Shown here: positions 34,701-49,700 of the stretch, piece by piece
How the letters are laid out: each line of letters starts with the position of its first letter
Position numbering within the stretch: position 1 is the first letter of the stretch
Assembly: GCA_023548195.1 (NCBI GenBank)
Contig: JAJHZJ010000754.1
Span: 868,001-932,000 of the forward strand
Source of the DNA: Bettongia penicillata ogilbyi
Lineage: Eukaryota; Chordata; Mammalia; Diprotodontia; Potoroidae
Reading direction: 5' to 3'
DNA: 64,000 bases
Notes under the pieces: generated by a model
Databases searched by the model: none
What the model was told of the DNA's origin: nothing
Seen by the model: the letters and a program-made list of their open reading frames with translations, nothing else
Position numbers and translations under genes: made by a program

Positions 34701-37700
34701 TTGACCTGGGACTGTCAGCACAGAAAACAGATTCTTTACTTTTACGTTCATAAGATCAGTATATTGACCAAATGGAGCAAAGCTCAAAAAAGTACAATTC
34801 TAAAAGGATTATGTCTTATCTTCAAGACTACCAGGATCACCAAGTTTATCCACTTGTTAATTTAGTCATTTTGTGATTCTTTTTACAAATTTTTCCAAGT
34901 AATTAAGTACCATTCTTTGTACATGAAGATGACTATTGATCCACCATGACTGTGTTTTGAGTTGTTTTTCCAGAAGAGATGGTGGATTTGCTATTGTATA
35001 GCAGACCATCCATCTAGTCCATCTGCAACAAAGTGCTGTTGTTTGTTGGCTAAGTTTAGGGATTAAGTCCAAGGTCAGGAACAAGTGATGTGGAGTTATT
35101 CTATGACCTTGGTATCACTAAATCTGTATTCTCACCAAATGATATCTGACATTGCTAGAATGGGCATTATCCCAGTATAATACCCCTCTAACCTCCAATT
35201 TTTTTAATAGGCCCTTCCTAGAAGTGTTAGCAGTCCACTCCCAGCACCTGGTAAACCACTAGCACAGCATAAGTACAAATTTGTCTCATTTGTATCCTTT
35301 CTTAAAAAGTGATGTGTATGGACTTTTATTTTTTCCCTTGGACCATCTTTTAATTTCTTAAATTTTTTCCTTCAATCTTTTATAACCGGTAGGGCTGCTC
35401 TGTACCTTTTCCAACCTCATGTGAAATTTTGTTTTCCTTGGCTTTATTCTGTAGACCATGTGGACAGGTGTGTTTATTAACATTTGCTATGACCTTTGGG
35501 GAATTGAGTTTATAGGTGAAGAACTTATAATTCATCCAGGCTTGTGAAGGGAGTTCTAAATTTGTTTGCATTTTTGACAAAAGAAAGTGCACAATAGGGC
35601 AGAGTTTGGCAGCCTTTTTCAGCCTCAATGCTTAGAGCTCTCTAGAAGGCCTTTCTGTTGGGAATTATATAGTAGGTTTCCTGGACCTACTGGACTCTAG
35701 ACCAAAAAGGAATTCTTTTAGTGTTCCCCAAAATAAACAGCATCATATATGCTTGGGACAAGGTCATTTTACAAAAAGTGATAAATTGGGGGCAGCTAGA
35801 TGGTGCAGTATATAGAGCACCAGCCTTGAAAGGAGGACCTGAGTTCAAATCCAGCCTCAGACACTCAACACTTAATAGCTGTGTGAACCTGGGCAAATCA
35901 CTTAATCCCAATTGCCTCAAAAAAAAAAAGGTGATAAGCTATATTTTTAATAGTAAGAGATTCATTTAAGGGGACACTTTATTCAAATAGCTGTCTTAGA
36001 GATGTGCAAGATTTATGCAGTGTCCTTTGTGATGGAAAAGTTTTTAAAAAGGGTGTAATGTTTCTAATTATTGAGTGATGCAGAGAAATTTCCATCTTGA
36101 TTATTTCCTCATTTCATGCCCAATATCTTTTACCCTTTCTCTTTTCCTTGGATGAGGAATTCTGGGCCTTGAATGGTATTAGAAAGACAGGAGGAGTGAT
36201 ATGAGGTGCGTTTGTGCCTTGTCCTAGCAGTAATCTGTGCCAGTTTGGCCAAGTATAGTGGTTGAGAGGAGCTCCACATGTGTCTGGTTACGTAGCGTGC
36301 TGTCCCTAATTTCTCCAGACAAGAATTAAGTTGTCTTAAGGTGCCTCTTTATAATTACTCATTCCACGAAAAGCTGTGTCTGTGAGAAAATGAAGGAGGC
36401 CCTTTTCTCCTTTGTAATATCAGTGTAATAGAGAATTCTGCTTATTAACATCTTAGAGAGTTGATTAAGAAGTACTTTGCCTGTGAAGCCATTTTTTCTG
36501 GGGAGGAGGAACACCACCTTAAAACATGAAGCTAATAGTTGACAGTCCTTCAAATGCTTGGTTCACTTGATTGCATTTAATAAACTTAATCATGATAATT
36601 AAAATTAAATCTCCATCCTTCATAGGGCATTAAGAGCACTCTAAAAATTTCCTGGTCCTGTAAGATAAAGTACTGAGAGCTTTGGGATGATGAATGGGAA
36701 TCTTTTCTCTGAATCTGTGTAGGTTCTCTGTGGTGATAGATTTGGGTGATGTTTCCTTTTGCTACTAAGTACCATAACAAAGCAAAATACATAGGTTGGT
36801 AGAGTTGATGCAGACCTGCTTCTTGTGTTTAAGTTTGTACTTTTTTCTAAATTTTGCTGATCCTACAACATGGAAGGTGATCAGACATCTAAATGAGTTC
36901 AACTCTCTCACCTGCTCTTAAAAGGCTATTTTTTTTTTTTAGTGAAGTCATCTATTCCCTGTCTCCTAAGACCAGACCAAAAGGCAGTGTCTTAACCTAC
37001 ACAAACATATTCCATCTCACCATTTTAAAGGTGTGTGTGTTTAGGAAAGAAGACAGACGCTTTAACTCTGTAGGAGCCAAAAAGTTTGTGTCTTCCCTTC
37101 CCACTTGTGTTTAAATCCCTAGGAACCTTAGAGAATGACTTATTTTACAGTCAGTCTAAACTTGGGCCCCTTTATCATATTGGATATTAGTCACTCAGTT
37201 CTTAACTGTTCAAGATGAGACCTTTATGGGACAGCCCTTTGGGGGCTATATTTTGCTTACTGAAAAGAAGGTGGGTTTTTTTTTCTTTATTTTATTCCAT
37301 TTGCACTGATGCCTTTTTCCTCTGACATGACTGTCGACATTTTTTAATAGAACTCATCTTAAGCATCCATCGGTTCTGATTTGGTTCCAGGCTTTGCAAA
37401 AAGAGATTTGTTTTTCAGCTCTTATGAAATGCTTATGGGGGGGAGCGGGGGAGGAGGAATTATATCAAGAGGGGAAATTGTTTGTTTCCAGTTGAATATT
37501 AAAATCTGAATAGCTGTCAACTTTCTGAGTTTAAATATTCCTTGCCACTTAAAGTAGAAAATGTCTGTGCCCCAGAGAACATTGTGGACAGGTGGGATAG
37601 CAACCTGAAAAGGATTTGGATAGCCTGTGATGTGCCTCTAGATTGTCTGTTTTTAGTGAGTTAATTTTTCCAAAAAAAAAAGTATTGAAAATGTCTCTTT

Positions 37701-40700
37701 GGAGGTACACACATATTAAATGTAGAGGAAAATGTCACTTCCTCTATGTAATCTATTTTTTCTTTCCCTTAATATTAATAGGCTGATGCAGATAGTTTTT
37801 ATATGGCATGCAATGGTCGACAGTTTAATTCAATAGAAGAAGATGTTTGCCAGTTGGTGTATGTAGAGAGGGCTGAAGTGGTGAAGTCGGAAGATGTAAG
37901 TTTGAAGGATTTTCATATTTTAAGATTTCTAGAAATGGTCATAAACAGGGAATTTGATGAAAAAAGCATTCAGGAAATGTGGGTCCAAAGCCTTGGGGAC
38001 AAGTCATCCTTCCTTTTTGAGCCCTGTTGTCATCAGATATAAAATGGGAATGATACATTAACAGGGATATTGTGAGGAAAGATCATATAAATGTTAAATT
38101 GTTAATAAATATAAGTTCATAATAGTAAAATAGTTTCATTTACAAAAATATATCAACCATAACAAAGAATAACTGTGTTAAATCACTGTCAGTGCTAATC
38201 AGGTGAAGCTCTGATAGTTGAATTTGGGGTGGTTTTGGAATCAACACTAAATCCTCTTCCCATGCCTTCATAGCTAGTATTTGCAGTTTTGAAAGCACCT
38301 TGTAATCTCCCTGATCTGGTACCATCTGGCACAGTTCTTTGCCCCAGTTGATTGTCACTTGAGTAGTTATCAGTTTTGTTGCATTACATTCTAGATTTAC
38401 ATTATTCCAAAATGTAGTATTTAATATTCTTTACCTTGCATTAGGTTTGATTGAGGTAAAATTATTTAGACTACTAGATTGTTAGGTTGAGAATAAATTC
38501 TGAGCCTCAAGTTAGGCACTTTTGCTCTGAACAAAAGTGACTTGTTGGCCAGCTGTGAAAAAAATAAATATTAAATTTTGAAGACCTTTCCAAAATGCTT
38601 CTGGAAATAGAAAATTATTTTCATCATGTACTATATTTATGTTAAAAGTCTGTGTAATGATTGTACCTATATAGTCTATATCGGATTGCTTGCCACCTTG
38701 GGGAGGGGTGGGAGGTAAGGGAAAAAATTTGGAACTCAAAATCTTTTGAAAGTGAATGTCTAAAACTATCTTTACATGTAATTGGAAAAAAATAAAATAC
38801 TATTAAGGGCGAGGGATCTACGTAGTTGATGATTTTATTGGATTGTTACCAGCTAAATAACACATAAGTGCTTGTGTATTTCTAGGGCTAATCAAACTTA
38901 GTGACTATTACTGTAAGATAAGAGATATTGGGAAAATGAGAAATATTGAGTTTAAAAAGTCATTTTGCCTATGAACTTGCATCTGATGGTGCTACTTTTG
39001 ATGGCTACTTTTTCTGAATAAATCAAGGTGCTATATGTTTTGTTGTTGTTCCCAGACCCATGTCTTCATGGACTTTAGAAACAGGAGGTTGGTATGTTTT
39101 TGCTTGAAAACTCTCATAATGAATTTAAACTTCTAGTTAGTAGCAGTCTGTTCATTTTTCTTGGACAGTTTATGAACTTCTAACTTGTTGAAATGAAAGG
39201 TGGTGGTTTTGTTTCTATCCAGGGTGCTAGCCTCCCAGTGATGGACCTGACAGAGCTCCCTAAATGCACAGTATGCTTAGAGAGGATGGATGAGTCTGTG
39301 AATGGGATACTTACTACGTTATGCAACCATAGTTTTCATAGCCAGTGTTTACAACGCTGGGATGATACTACGTAAGTATAATACTTTTTAAAATTTTATT
39401 TTTTTAAGCTCTGCCATTTTTTTTTCCTAAGAGGCATACCATACGTTGACAAGCCTCTTTAGAGTAAAAAACAAAAAACATCTTGCTTTTCTGTTTAGTT
39501 TTACAAATTGAGGGTGGTACTAAGCAGATTTCATTGTATTCCCTTTTCCTTTCTTCTTCTGTCATTCCTGAGAATAATTGACATTCTTGGACCAAACTCT
39601 GTTTAGCAGCATGGCGTTTGGGTTCTGAGTCCTTTGGTGGAATTTGTTCAGTACATCATGAGTTATTCTTTTGTCTCATTCACCAGAAGCTTAATGATTA
39701 AATTTGAAGCTCTCATTTACATGATCTATGCCCTGGCCAAATCTTGTTCCATAATCATGCTTGCCATCTAACACTTTTGGCTTGTTATTCCAAATTTCTC
39801 ATCAATGAAGCAGCAGCTGCCTGCCATTTTAATCTGTTGTGAGTGTTAGAATTCACTGGCCAAAGGTCATGGTCATTGCCAAGCAAAAGACATGTTTCAA
39901 GTTTCTTACTTGTAATATTTCAGATGATTTAGCAGGTGGGATTGCCTTGAAGGACAAGTCAGCAACTTGCCAGTTGCCTGTGAAAACTACCGAGCGGCCT
40001 GTTATTAGGAGGCTTAGCTCTCTGCCTATATAGCAGCTGGACTATATCCTTGGCCTTCTGTAGTGTGGTCAGCTACCTGGCAAAGAGTTCTGTGTCAACT
40101 CTGTGGTAACTTCAGCTCGTCTGTTGTCAAGTGTCACTGACTGAAAGAGATAATCTAGTCTTAACCCTCTCCTTTTACAGATGCAGAAATACATACTCAG
40201 GAGGTGAAGGAATTTAGAGACTGTTAGGGGGCACCACAGTTCACGGAGCACCAGGCCCAGGGTCAGGAAGATCTAGTGGGTCCAAATGTGGTCTCAGATG
40301 TTTGCTGGCTGTGTGATCCTGTAAAAGCCAAGTAACCAGTGCCTGTCTCAGTTCCCTCATCTGTAAAATGCAAATACTAATAGCATATACCTCCCAGAGT
40401 TGTTCTGAGGGAAAAGAAGAGGTGATATTTGTAATGCACTCTGCTGAGCACTGGCGACACAAATAGAAGCAAACCTGCCCTCAAAGGAAGGGAGAAGGAG
40501 GGGAAGTTCAGAGAGCATTGAGGGTTCCTTTTTCCTAGTAACTTACGAAAAATTGTGAATCCACAGTAGAAGTAATAGAAAATATTTACACCCCCTTCAT
40601 CCCCTACCTGTGTCAAATAGCATTCTTCCTGGTTGTTGCCATTTCATAGTAGTTTTATTTACCCTCTTCGATGACAGAGTAAATTGAAGGCTTTGTTTTA

Positions 40701-43700
40701 GATTCTTTTTCTTCATAACTTAGTGATGTCACCCATAGACTTGTTTAATTCAGGTAATTTGGACATTTTAACCATAAATTCGCTTTCCATTGCTGTTTAA
40801 CTTAAATGACAAAATGTTTATAGCCAGGAGTTTGCATAAAAATCTTGGATTTTAAAAATGTTTAGATTTTTTGCTTGACTCACCCCCAAAAAAGTTGTGA
40901 ATCTCAGACATTAGTAATAGAAAACTGCGTTGGAAGCTGATCCTGTATTTATAATGGGACAAACATGATCTACTTAATATTTACCTAGATAGGGGAGGGG
41001 AAGGAAAAATATTAGTTAAGCACCTACTATGTGCTGGCCTCTGTGCTGAACTCTTTAGAAATATCTCATTTGCTCCTCACAACAATCCTTTGAGGCAGGT
41101 CTCTCATCTCCATTTTGCATTTGAGGAAATTGAGGCAAATCAATGTTAAGTCACTTTCCAGGAACATAGCCACTCAGTGTCTGAGACTGGATTGGTCTCT
41201 AGAAGTCTTCTTGACTCCTGGCCCAGTGCTCTATCTGCTGCTGCACCTGGGTGCCTCGGATGATCTTTGTACAGTAGCATGCTTTATGAATATTGGAAGG
41301 CACATTTCTGGTGGTTTTTGTTATTTGGTAAAAGCTATGGTAGGATGGTTCAGCTAACTAAGGGTAGCCCTGCATATGGAGATTGAAGCTGATTTAATTT
41401 TTATTGATATCTTTAGCTTTTACTTCATCTTCATTTCCAAATATCTGCTTTCCCTTCCCTTCTAACAAAGAATTTTTTTAAAACAGTTCTGCACAACTAA
41501 CCACATAGTCCCCCACCTCTGCTATAGGAAGTATAACCCTGGGGAAAAGCTTAAAAATTTAGGCCTTGAAATGATCCACATGTATGCAATATAAAGACCA
41601 GCCTAAATATATTTGGAGAAGCTTATTAGCTTGGCCACCAGAGGATGAATTTTTTTTGGCCCTAACTGTGCATGAAGTATCATCTGCTGAGTCACCATGA
41701 GGCTGCAGTCTATTATCAGTGGGAGGGGATTCCCACCTAGGTGAAATCTGAGGTCTTGAAGTAAAGGCTTTCGGAAGGAGATGGCTAGTAAAACACTCAA
41801 AGAATCAATAACCTCAGATATTAAACTTGATAAGTTATCTTAAATCCCTAATTCTGACTTACTGACTTCTGACTATTGGTCTTGAACTCTAGATAGAAAA
41901 ATAAAAAACAGTTCATAGTATGATTTAGGTTTCTCCCTCACTTCTCATCCATTGTTCTTTCCCTTTTTATTCATAAAATTTTCATATCCATATCTTATAT
42001 TTCTCATATTATGTCTTTGGGATAAGTAATGTCTTCACTTATAAATTTGCAGGTTGAGTGTTATCCTTTGTATTATATTTTAAAATTAATTTATCTTGGA
42101 AAAGGGAGGTACTACCTCACACCTATTAGATTGGCTAATAGGACAGAAAAAGAAAATAACAAATGTTGGAGGGGAAGTGGAAAAATTGAAGTCCAACCAT
42201 TCTGGAGAGCAATTTAGAACTATGTGCAGAGGGCTGTAAAACCATGCATAACCTTTGATCGAGCAGTAGCACTACTAGGTCGGTATTCCAAAAGAGATTT
42301 AAAAAAAAAACAAAAAGGGAAAGGACTTATGTATAAAAATATTTATAGCAACCCTTTTCTAGTGGCAAAGAATTGGAAATTGAAGGGATGCCCATCAATT
42401 GGGGAATGGCTGAACAAGTTGTGGCAATATGATTGTGATTGAATACTATTGTGCTATAAGGTATTGTGAGTGGGATGCTCTCAGAAAACTCTGGAAAGAC
42501 TTACATGAATTGATGTAAAGCAAAATGAGTGAAACCAGGAGGAAAAGAACTTCTAGCTCAGTTTTAAAAACAAATGTTAAAAGTTATTTTTACATGTAAT
42601 TGGGGGAAAATAATATACTAAATAAATAATTTTTATAATAAATAAAAAAAAATGTGCTAGATAAATAATTTTTTAAAAAGAAGAAAAATGTTAGCTATAG
42701 CAATTAGACAAGATAAAGAAATTGAAGGAATTAGAATAGGCAAAGAAGAAACTAAGTTATCACTCTTTGTGGATGACATGATGATATACTTAGACCCAGG
42801 GATTCAAGTAAAAAACTACTTGAAATAATAAACAACTTTGGCAAAGTTTCAGGTTACAAAATAAACCCACACAAATCTTCTGCATTTCTGTGTATTAGTT
42901 AACAAAGCCCAACAGCAAGATAGAGAAATCCCATTTAAAACTAGGATCGACACTATAAAATATTTGGGAGTTTACCTGCCAAAACACACCCAGGGACTGT
43001 GTGAGTACAACTACAAGACAATTTCACACAAATAAAGTCAGATCTGAGTAAGTGCAAAGACATTAGTTGCACGTGGGTAGGCCAAGCCAATATAATAAAA
43101 ATGACAATTCTACCTAAATTAATTTACTTATTTAGTGCCTACCAATTAAACTATCAGATAATTATTTTCTAGAGCTAGAAAAAATAGTATCAAAATTCAT
43201 CTGGAAGAACAAAAGGTCCAGAATATCCAGGGGACTAATGAAAAGAAAGGCTAGGGAAGGTGGCTTAGCCCTACCAGATCTCAAATTGTATTATAAAGCA
43301 GCAATTCTCAAAAACCACTTGGTACGGGCTAAGAATCAGAAGAGTAGACAAGTGGAATAGGCTAGGTACTCAAGACACAGTAGATAGTGCAGTCTACTGT
43401 TTGATAAACCCAAGGATTCCACCTTTTGGGATAAAAACTCACTGTTTGACAAAAATTGCTGGGAAAATTGGATAAAAGTGTAGCAGAAACTAGGCATAGA
43501 CCAATGCCTGACACTGTACACAAGAGCTGATTAAACCATTCTGGAGAGCAATTTGGAACTGTGCCCAAAGGGCTACAAAAATGTGCATACCCTTTGACCC
43601 AGAATAGCGCTTCTAGGACTGCATCCCCAAGAGATCATAAAAATGGGAAAGGGTCCCACATGTACAAAAATATTTCTAGCAGCACTCTTTGTGGTGGCCA

Positions 43701-46700
43701 AAAACTGGAAATTAAGGGGATGCACATCAATTGGGAAATGGCTGAATAAATTATGGTATATGAATGTAATGGAGTACTATTGTGCTGTAAGAAGTGATGA
43801 GCAAGAAGACTTCAGAGAGGCCTGGAAAGACTTACATGATCTGGTACTGAGTGAAAGAAGCAGAACCAGGAGAACTTTGTGCACAGCAACTACCACAGTG
43901 TGCGAGATTCTTTTCTGGTAGACTTGGAACTTCATTGCAATGCAGGGATTTAAAAAAAATTCCCAATTGTCTTCTAAGGCAAAGTGCCTTCCACATTCAA
44001 AGAAAGAACTATGGAATTCAATCGCAGAATGTAGCAGATCATTTGTGTGTGTGTGTGTGTGTGTGTGTGTATTGTGTTTTGGTTTGTTAGATGATTTCTC
44101 CCACTCATTTTAATTCTTCAACACAGCATGACTATAGTGAAAATGTATTTAATAAGAATGTATACAAAATTGTATGCTGTCTTGGGGAAGGAGGGTAGAG
44201 GGAGGGGGAAAATGATCTGTTATATGGTAGTGATTGTAGAACACTGAAAATAAAATTAATTTAAAAAATGAAGAAAAGGGAAGGCAGGTTATTAGCAATA
44301 TACTCTCTGATTATATTCATTGTTCTTATACTAGAAGATGCTCTTTTATCTAATCTGAAATATGTTTCTTTATCTTCCTCTGTCTTCTGGTGATTACCCT
44401 GATAGGTGTCCTGTTTGCAGATACTGTCAAACTCCAGAACCTGTGGAAGAAAATAAATGTTTTGAGTGTGGAGTTCAAGAAGTAAGTAATGGATTTTAAA
44501 AGAGTAATGAACTCATCTTGACTTAGCTGGGAATATGCTCTACTGGGTGCAGTTAAATTCCTTTTAGGTCCTATTGAGCTGACTTGATCCTCTGGGGGTC
44601 TCCATTAAAATATTTTTTAAGGATCAGACAGGAAGTATAACTGCTTATCTCATTTCTAATATTCTACTGTGATTTGATGCTTTTATCTGTTCTGTTTTTA
44701 ATTGGTGTGCGCTTTATACAATTCTGAAACTTCACTCTTGCTATTTTCTTAGTATTCTCCAATAAGATGGGTAATGATTTATCATTACAACTGTTCATTG
44801 GTTTGTGGGTCTCCAAGTGGATTTGTTCAGAACTCTGGAAGGTGGTACAAACCAAAGTATCCATCCGTATCTCAGACACTGTCTGCCACAGTGTACCAGG
44901 TTTATCAGCTACATTGCCTAACGGTTGCCTTTCTGATTTACTGACAGAACCTCTGGATTTGTTTGATATGTGGCCATATAGGATGTGGACGATATGTAAG
45001 TCGGCACGCTTACAAGCACTTTGAAGAAACACAGCACACATATGCAATGCAACTAACCAATCACCGAGTCTGGGATTACGCTGGAGGTACAAGCGCACTG
45101 CTGTCACTTTTGTTATCAGTCTGCCTCCCCATTTTTATTAGGAGCAGGTATCTTCAGCTTCCCTCTATTGCCAACAGTGAATAGCTGTCATATTTTCTAA
45201 ATTTCTGCAAACACTGATCTCTACTGGCATGGCAGTGTAACATGTTCAGTGTCCCTATGAATGACTTGAACTTGAACAGCATGGTAATTATACCCTACTA
45301 CTGCCAAATCTGTCACTGATGAAACTGCAGAGCATCAACTAATCCTTTTTTGAACAAAATATTACCAACCCCATCGTTTAGAAAATTTCAAAGGCAAGTT
45401 CTTCTAGTAGTTTAAAAGCTTGTAGAGGCCCATTTCTGTCTCAAGAAAACTATTTTGATTATTTTTTCCTCTAGATAATTATGTTCATCGATTGGTCGCA
45501 AGTAAAACTGATGGAAAGATAGTACAGTATGAGTGTGAGGGTGATACTTGTCAAGAAGAGAAAATAGATGCCTTACAACTAGAGGTAAAGTATTTGGGTT
45601 CTTGAATCAGTGCTTATTTTTGTTGTTTAGTACTTCAAACACTGTTTGAATTTGGATTTATCAGCCTTTGACCTTACCGATTTCTCTACCTGTGCCAAAT
45701 GACCTAAAGAATTGCTTCTTTTAAGTGGCTGATACAATGCATGTAAAGTGCTGTGACTGTGCATAGAATACTATACACATGTGGGCTATGGGGGAAGGTG
45801 GTCTCCAAATAGAAATATATTATTGTGAGGTGAAGCGGATAATAGTGTTTTCTTGGTTCAAAAACAATTGAAGAAAGATTTTCCACATTGCTGTGGAAAA
45901 TACTTCAGTGGGTCCATGATTTCATTAGAGTATGTGCGCCCGCTCAGTACCCATCACAACCCCTCAAACCCTTTCATCCTGCATATTTTTGTTTGTGGCG
46001 TTCTCTAGGCCTCCCTACTTCTTGTCCTTTAAATGCCAGTATATTGTAGTAGGAGCAGTGCAATTTTCACCTTCTTCCTGCTGTGACGCCTCATTAGGAT
46101 GTGGAAGTAATATTGAATTCCTGCAGTCTAGGCCAGCCTGGGGGTGGCTCAGGCTGTAAGCTCCAGGTATGGATCTATTGATGTTTTATGTCTTTATGTC
46201 AATGGATGAGACTCATCATTACAAGGTAATATCTTGTTTGTTTGGCTGGTTAGTTTTTTGCTAGAGCTGGAGGGAGACCATTTATTAAGTTATATAAGTT
46301 GCTGTCTTGCTTCAGTGGAGAATAACTCCTCAGATCAAATAATAGATCCTGAAATAGTGGCCCTCATTCACATCCACCACCTCTAACTATAATAGATTAG
46401 TGGTCTACTTTACACCACTTCTCATATGAAAATCATTTGATTTTCTGCTCTTGCCTGCTTTAATTTTACAGGCATTTATTAAAAACCTACTATGTGCTAG
46501 GGGCTAGATGCAATGGTAATAGTACAACAGTCCCTGCCCTCAAAGACTGTTGGAGGTACCATTTATCCCCAGAGAAGTCACTGCAAAATAAATAGAGGAA
46601 GCCACTGACAGCTGGGAGGAATCCAAAAAGGCTGTGTATGAGAAGTGTCAGTTGACTGGAATCTTGAAGGGAGTGAGGGATTCCAAGGGGAGGGCACACA

Positions 46701-49700
46701 TTCCAGGCATAGGGACAGCTTGTGCAAAGGTGTGGCGACGGAAGACGGAATGTTGTGTACAGAGAACAGCAAATAGGCCAGTTTGGCTGGAACACAGCAT
46801 GGTGAGGGAGTGTTGTGTAATCTGCTTGGAAAGATAGGTTTGAGCCAAGTTGTGAAGGGCTTTAAAGGCCAAAGAAGAGTTTGCGTTTTATCCTAGAGGC
46901 AGTAAGGAACTAGGAAAATTTCTTAACCAGTGGAGTGACGCTGCCAGACTTAAGCTTTAGGAATATCCTTGGGGTGACTGTGGGGAGCATATTGGAGAGG
47001 GGGAAGCCGGGGCAGGGAAACCCATGGGGAGGTGATTGTGGTAGTCCAAGTGCAAGAAATCATGACGGTCTACAGAAGAGTGGTGTCTGTCAGTCAGTCA
47101 GCAAATCAGCAGGCATCTATTAAGCATCTCCTGTGTGCCAAGCATTATTCTAAGCACTGGGGAACTAAACCAAAAAAAGGCCTCATGAAGCTTATACTCT
47201 GTTGGAAGATGGCCTATGCCTTAGCCACTAGGGAGACTGGGAAAGGCCTTTTGTAGAAGGTGGGATTTAAGCTTCAGGCTTGAAAGAAGCTGCAGAAACT
47301 GAAAGACAGAAGTGAGGGAGCAGAGTATCCTGGGCATAGAGGTGCCAGGTCAGTAGATAGCATATTCCAGAAGCAGCAGATAGACCAGGGTGGCTGCGTC
47401 ATGGAGTAGGTAGAAGAAGACTGGAAAGGTTCCAAGAGTCTCGGTTGTGAAGGGCTTTATGGGCCCTGAAGAGAACTTAATATTTGATCTTAGAAGTTAT
47501 AAGACTATGCAGGTTATTGGGGGGGGGAGGGAGGAATATGACATAATCAGCCCAGAACATTAACTCTGTTAATGTTAAGTATAGGATAGGTTGGAGAGAG
47601 GAGAGACTTGAGGCAGGCAGACCAATCAGAAAGCTGTTATAGCTTAGCATGGTGGCATATGCCTGTAGATCCTAAGCTGCAATGGCTACAACAATGTAAT
47701 TCAGAAGAGCAACTAGAAAGAACCTTTAAACATTACAAAAACCAAGCTTGGTTGGCCTGAAGAAAAAGAGGAGAGAAGACACCTGTTTTAGAAGTAGAGA
47801 ACCATCCACAGGTATGGAACAACATATATGATGGTACATCTTTTCAGTTTGTTTATCGGTTTTATTAAATTATTTCTCCTCTTTTTTATAAGAGGTAGGA
47901 ATTGAGAAGGGGGAAATCCAGGCAATGTAAAAAATGTATCAATAAAGTCTGTTTTTTAAAAGATTTCACAATGGGGATGCACCCTACCTTTCTGGATGGA
48001 TTCTATGATCCTGCTAAAGCCCCTTTTTCATTGTTCGTCACCCTTGACTATTCATGTCCTGTCTCTGTACCTTTGTTTTGGATGTGCTGTGTGCCTAGAA
48101 TCCACTTCCTCATCTCAATCCCTTAAAGTTCCTACTTTCCTTAAAATCTCAATTTAAGCACTATATTCTACAAAAAGCCTTTCCTTTAATCTCCACACAC
48201 TCTCTCTCACTGTCTCTCACTCTCTCATTACATTGATTGTAAGAAAATCAAATCTGATAATGCCTGGAATTTTATCCTACTTGGGGTATTGGAAAAAAAA
48301 GCCAGAAAATAGTTAATACAGTCAGATGTTTTCTCATAATATTAATGATCTCTAACACACATATATAATACTAATACATATCAGCTTCACAAAGCACCAT
48401 ATAAATGTCATTACTTTGGTAGTTAGCATGGGGGAGGTGGAATTCTTGGTGTGGAAACTCTGTTCCCTAATGAAGTTCTGCAGTTCATTTATATCTTATA
48501 AAAAAAAGGTGTCTTTAAAAGAGAAAGACTAAGAGCTTATGATTTTTTGCCCATTGGGAGTCACATAGCAAGTTTGTATCACCAGCGGGACTTGAACCTA
48601 ACAATAAAGCTGACAGTCATACCACTATATCATGCTGCCTTTTATTTCTTTTACATTATGACTCTATGTAATTTTATGTTAATGGTCCATTAGATATAGC
48701 TGACATAAGTCATACATGCTAGGAAATAAACATACAAGCATATGTGTGTATGTATGTGTCATTAAGAAAAGTATGGAGTCCAATCCAGCTTTTTTAGAAT
48801 AGCAGGTTCAATCAAAATAAAAATGTTATAACTTTTATTCTTAGATTTCTATATAAATATTTTTGGTTCGGCTTTCTAAATAGATTTCAGCAATTTGCCA
48901 ACAGTTGTTTCATATCTATGTTATTCTTTCTGGTTCTAGTACTCTTATTTACTGACAAGCCAACTAGAATCTCAACGAATCTACTGGGAAAACAAGATAG
49001 TCCGGATAGAAAAAGATACTGCTGAGGAAGTAAGTCTCCTTGTTGGTAGCTGGGGATATATTGTTTTGATCTCTAACACTGGGAGGGGAAGGGGAGAAGG
49101 GAAAATTTGGAAAGAGGATTAGTTCTAAAATCTTTCCCTTCCCAATCTACTATCCAAAGAAAAAAGTGTTTTTCCTATTAGGTAAAAATATTTAAGTCAC
49201 ATCTTAATTTTGAAGACAGCCTTTTTTGTTTTTAATCTTAACTTATCTAGTGCTGTGTATAGGTTTTTTTTTCTAAGAGTATGAGGACTTGTCATTTGAA
49301 TTAACCATATGGTTCAGCACCTTAGAAGTAGTTAATGCTCGGAACCTGACGATGATTCCTAGGAATATACAATGGTGCTTTGTATGCACCATCATAATTT
49401 AAAGGAAACAAGATTTGGTGAACTTACTAGGACTTTAGAAATTTGTTGTGTGCGCCAAATACCAAGATAATGTAAAATTTAGATATAAAGGGTGATACCA
49501 TAACCAAATTAGGGGAGCTTGGAGTAGTTTACCTATCAGATTAGTACCAGATAAGAGACAGCATTACAAAATGTCACATCAATAGCCTTGATTACACTCA
49601 GTCAAAAGGTTTTTGCACAAACAAAACCAATGCAACCAAAATTGTGAAAGTAGAAAACTGGGAGGAAAATTTGCAAGTATCTCTGATAGAGGCCTTATTT

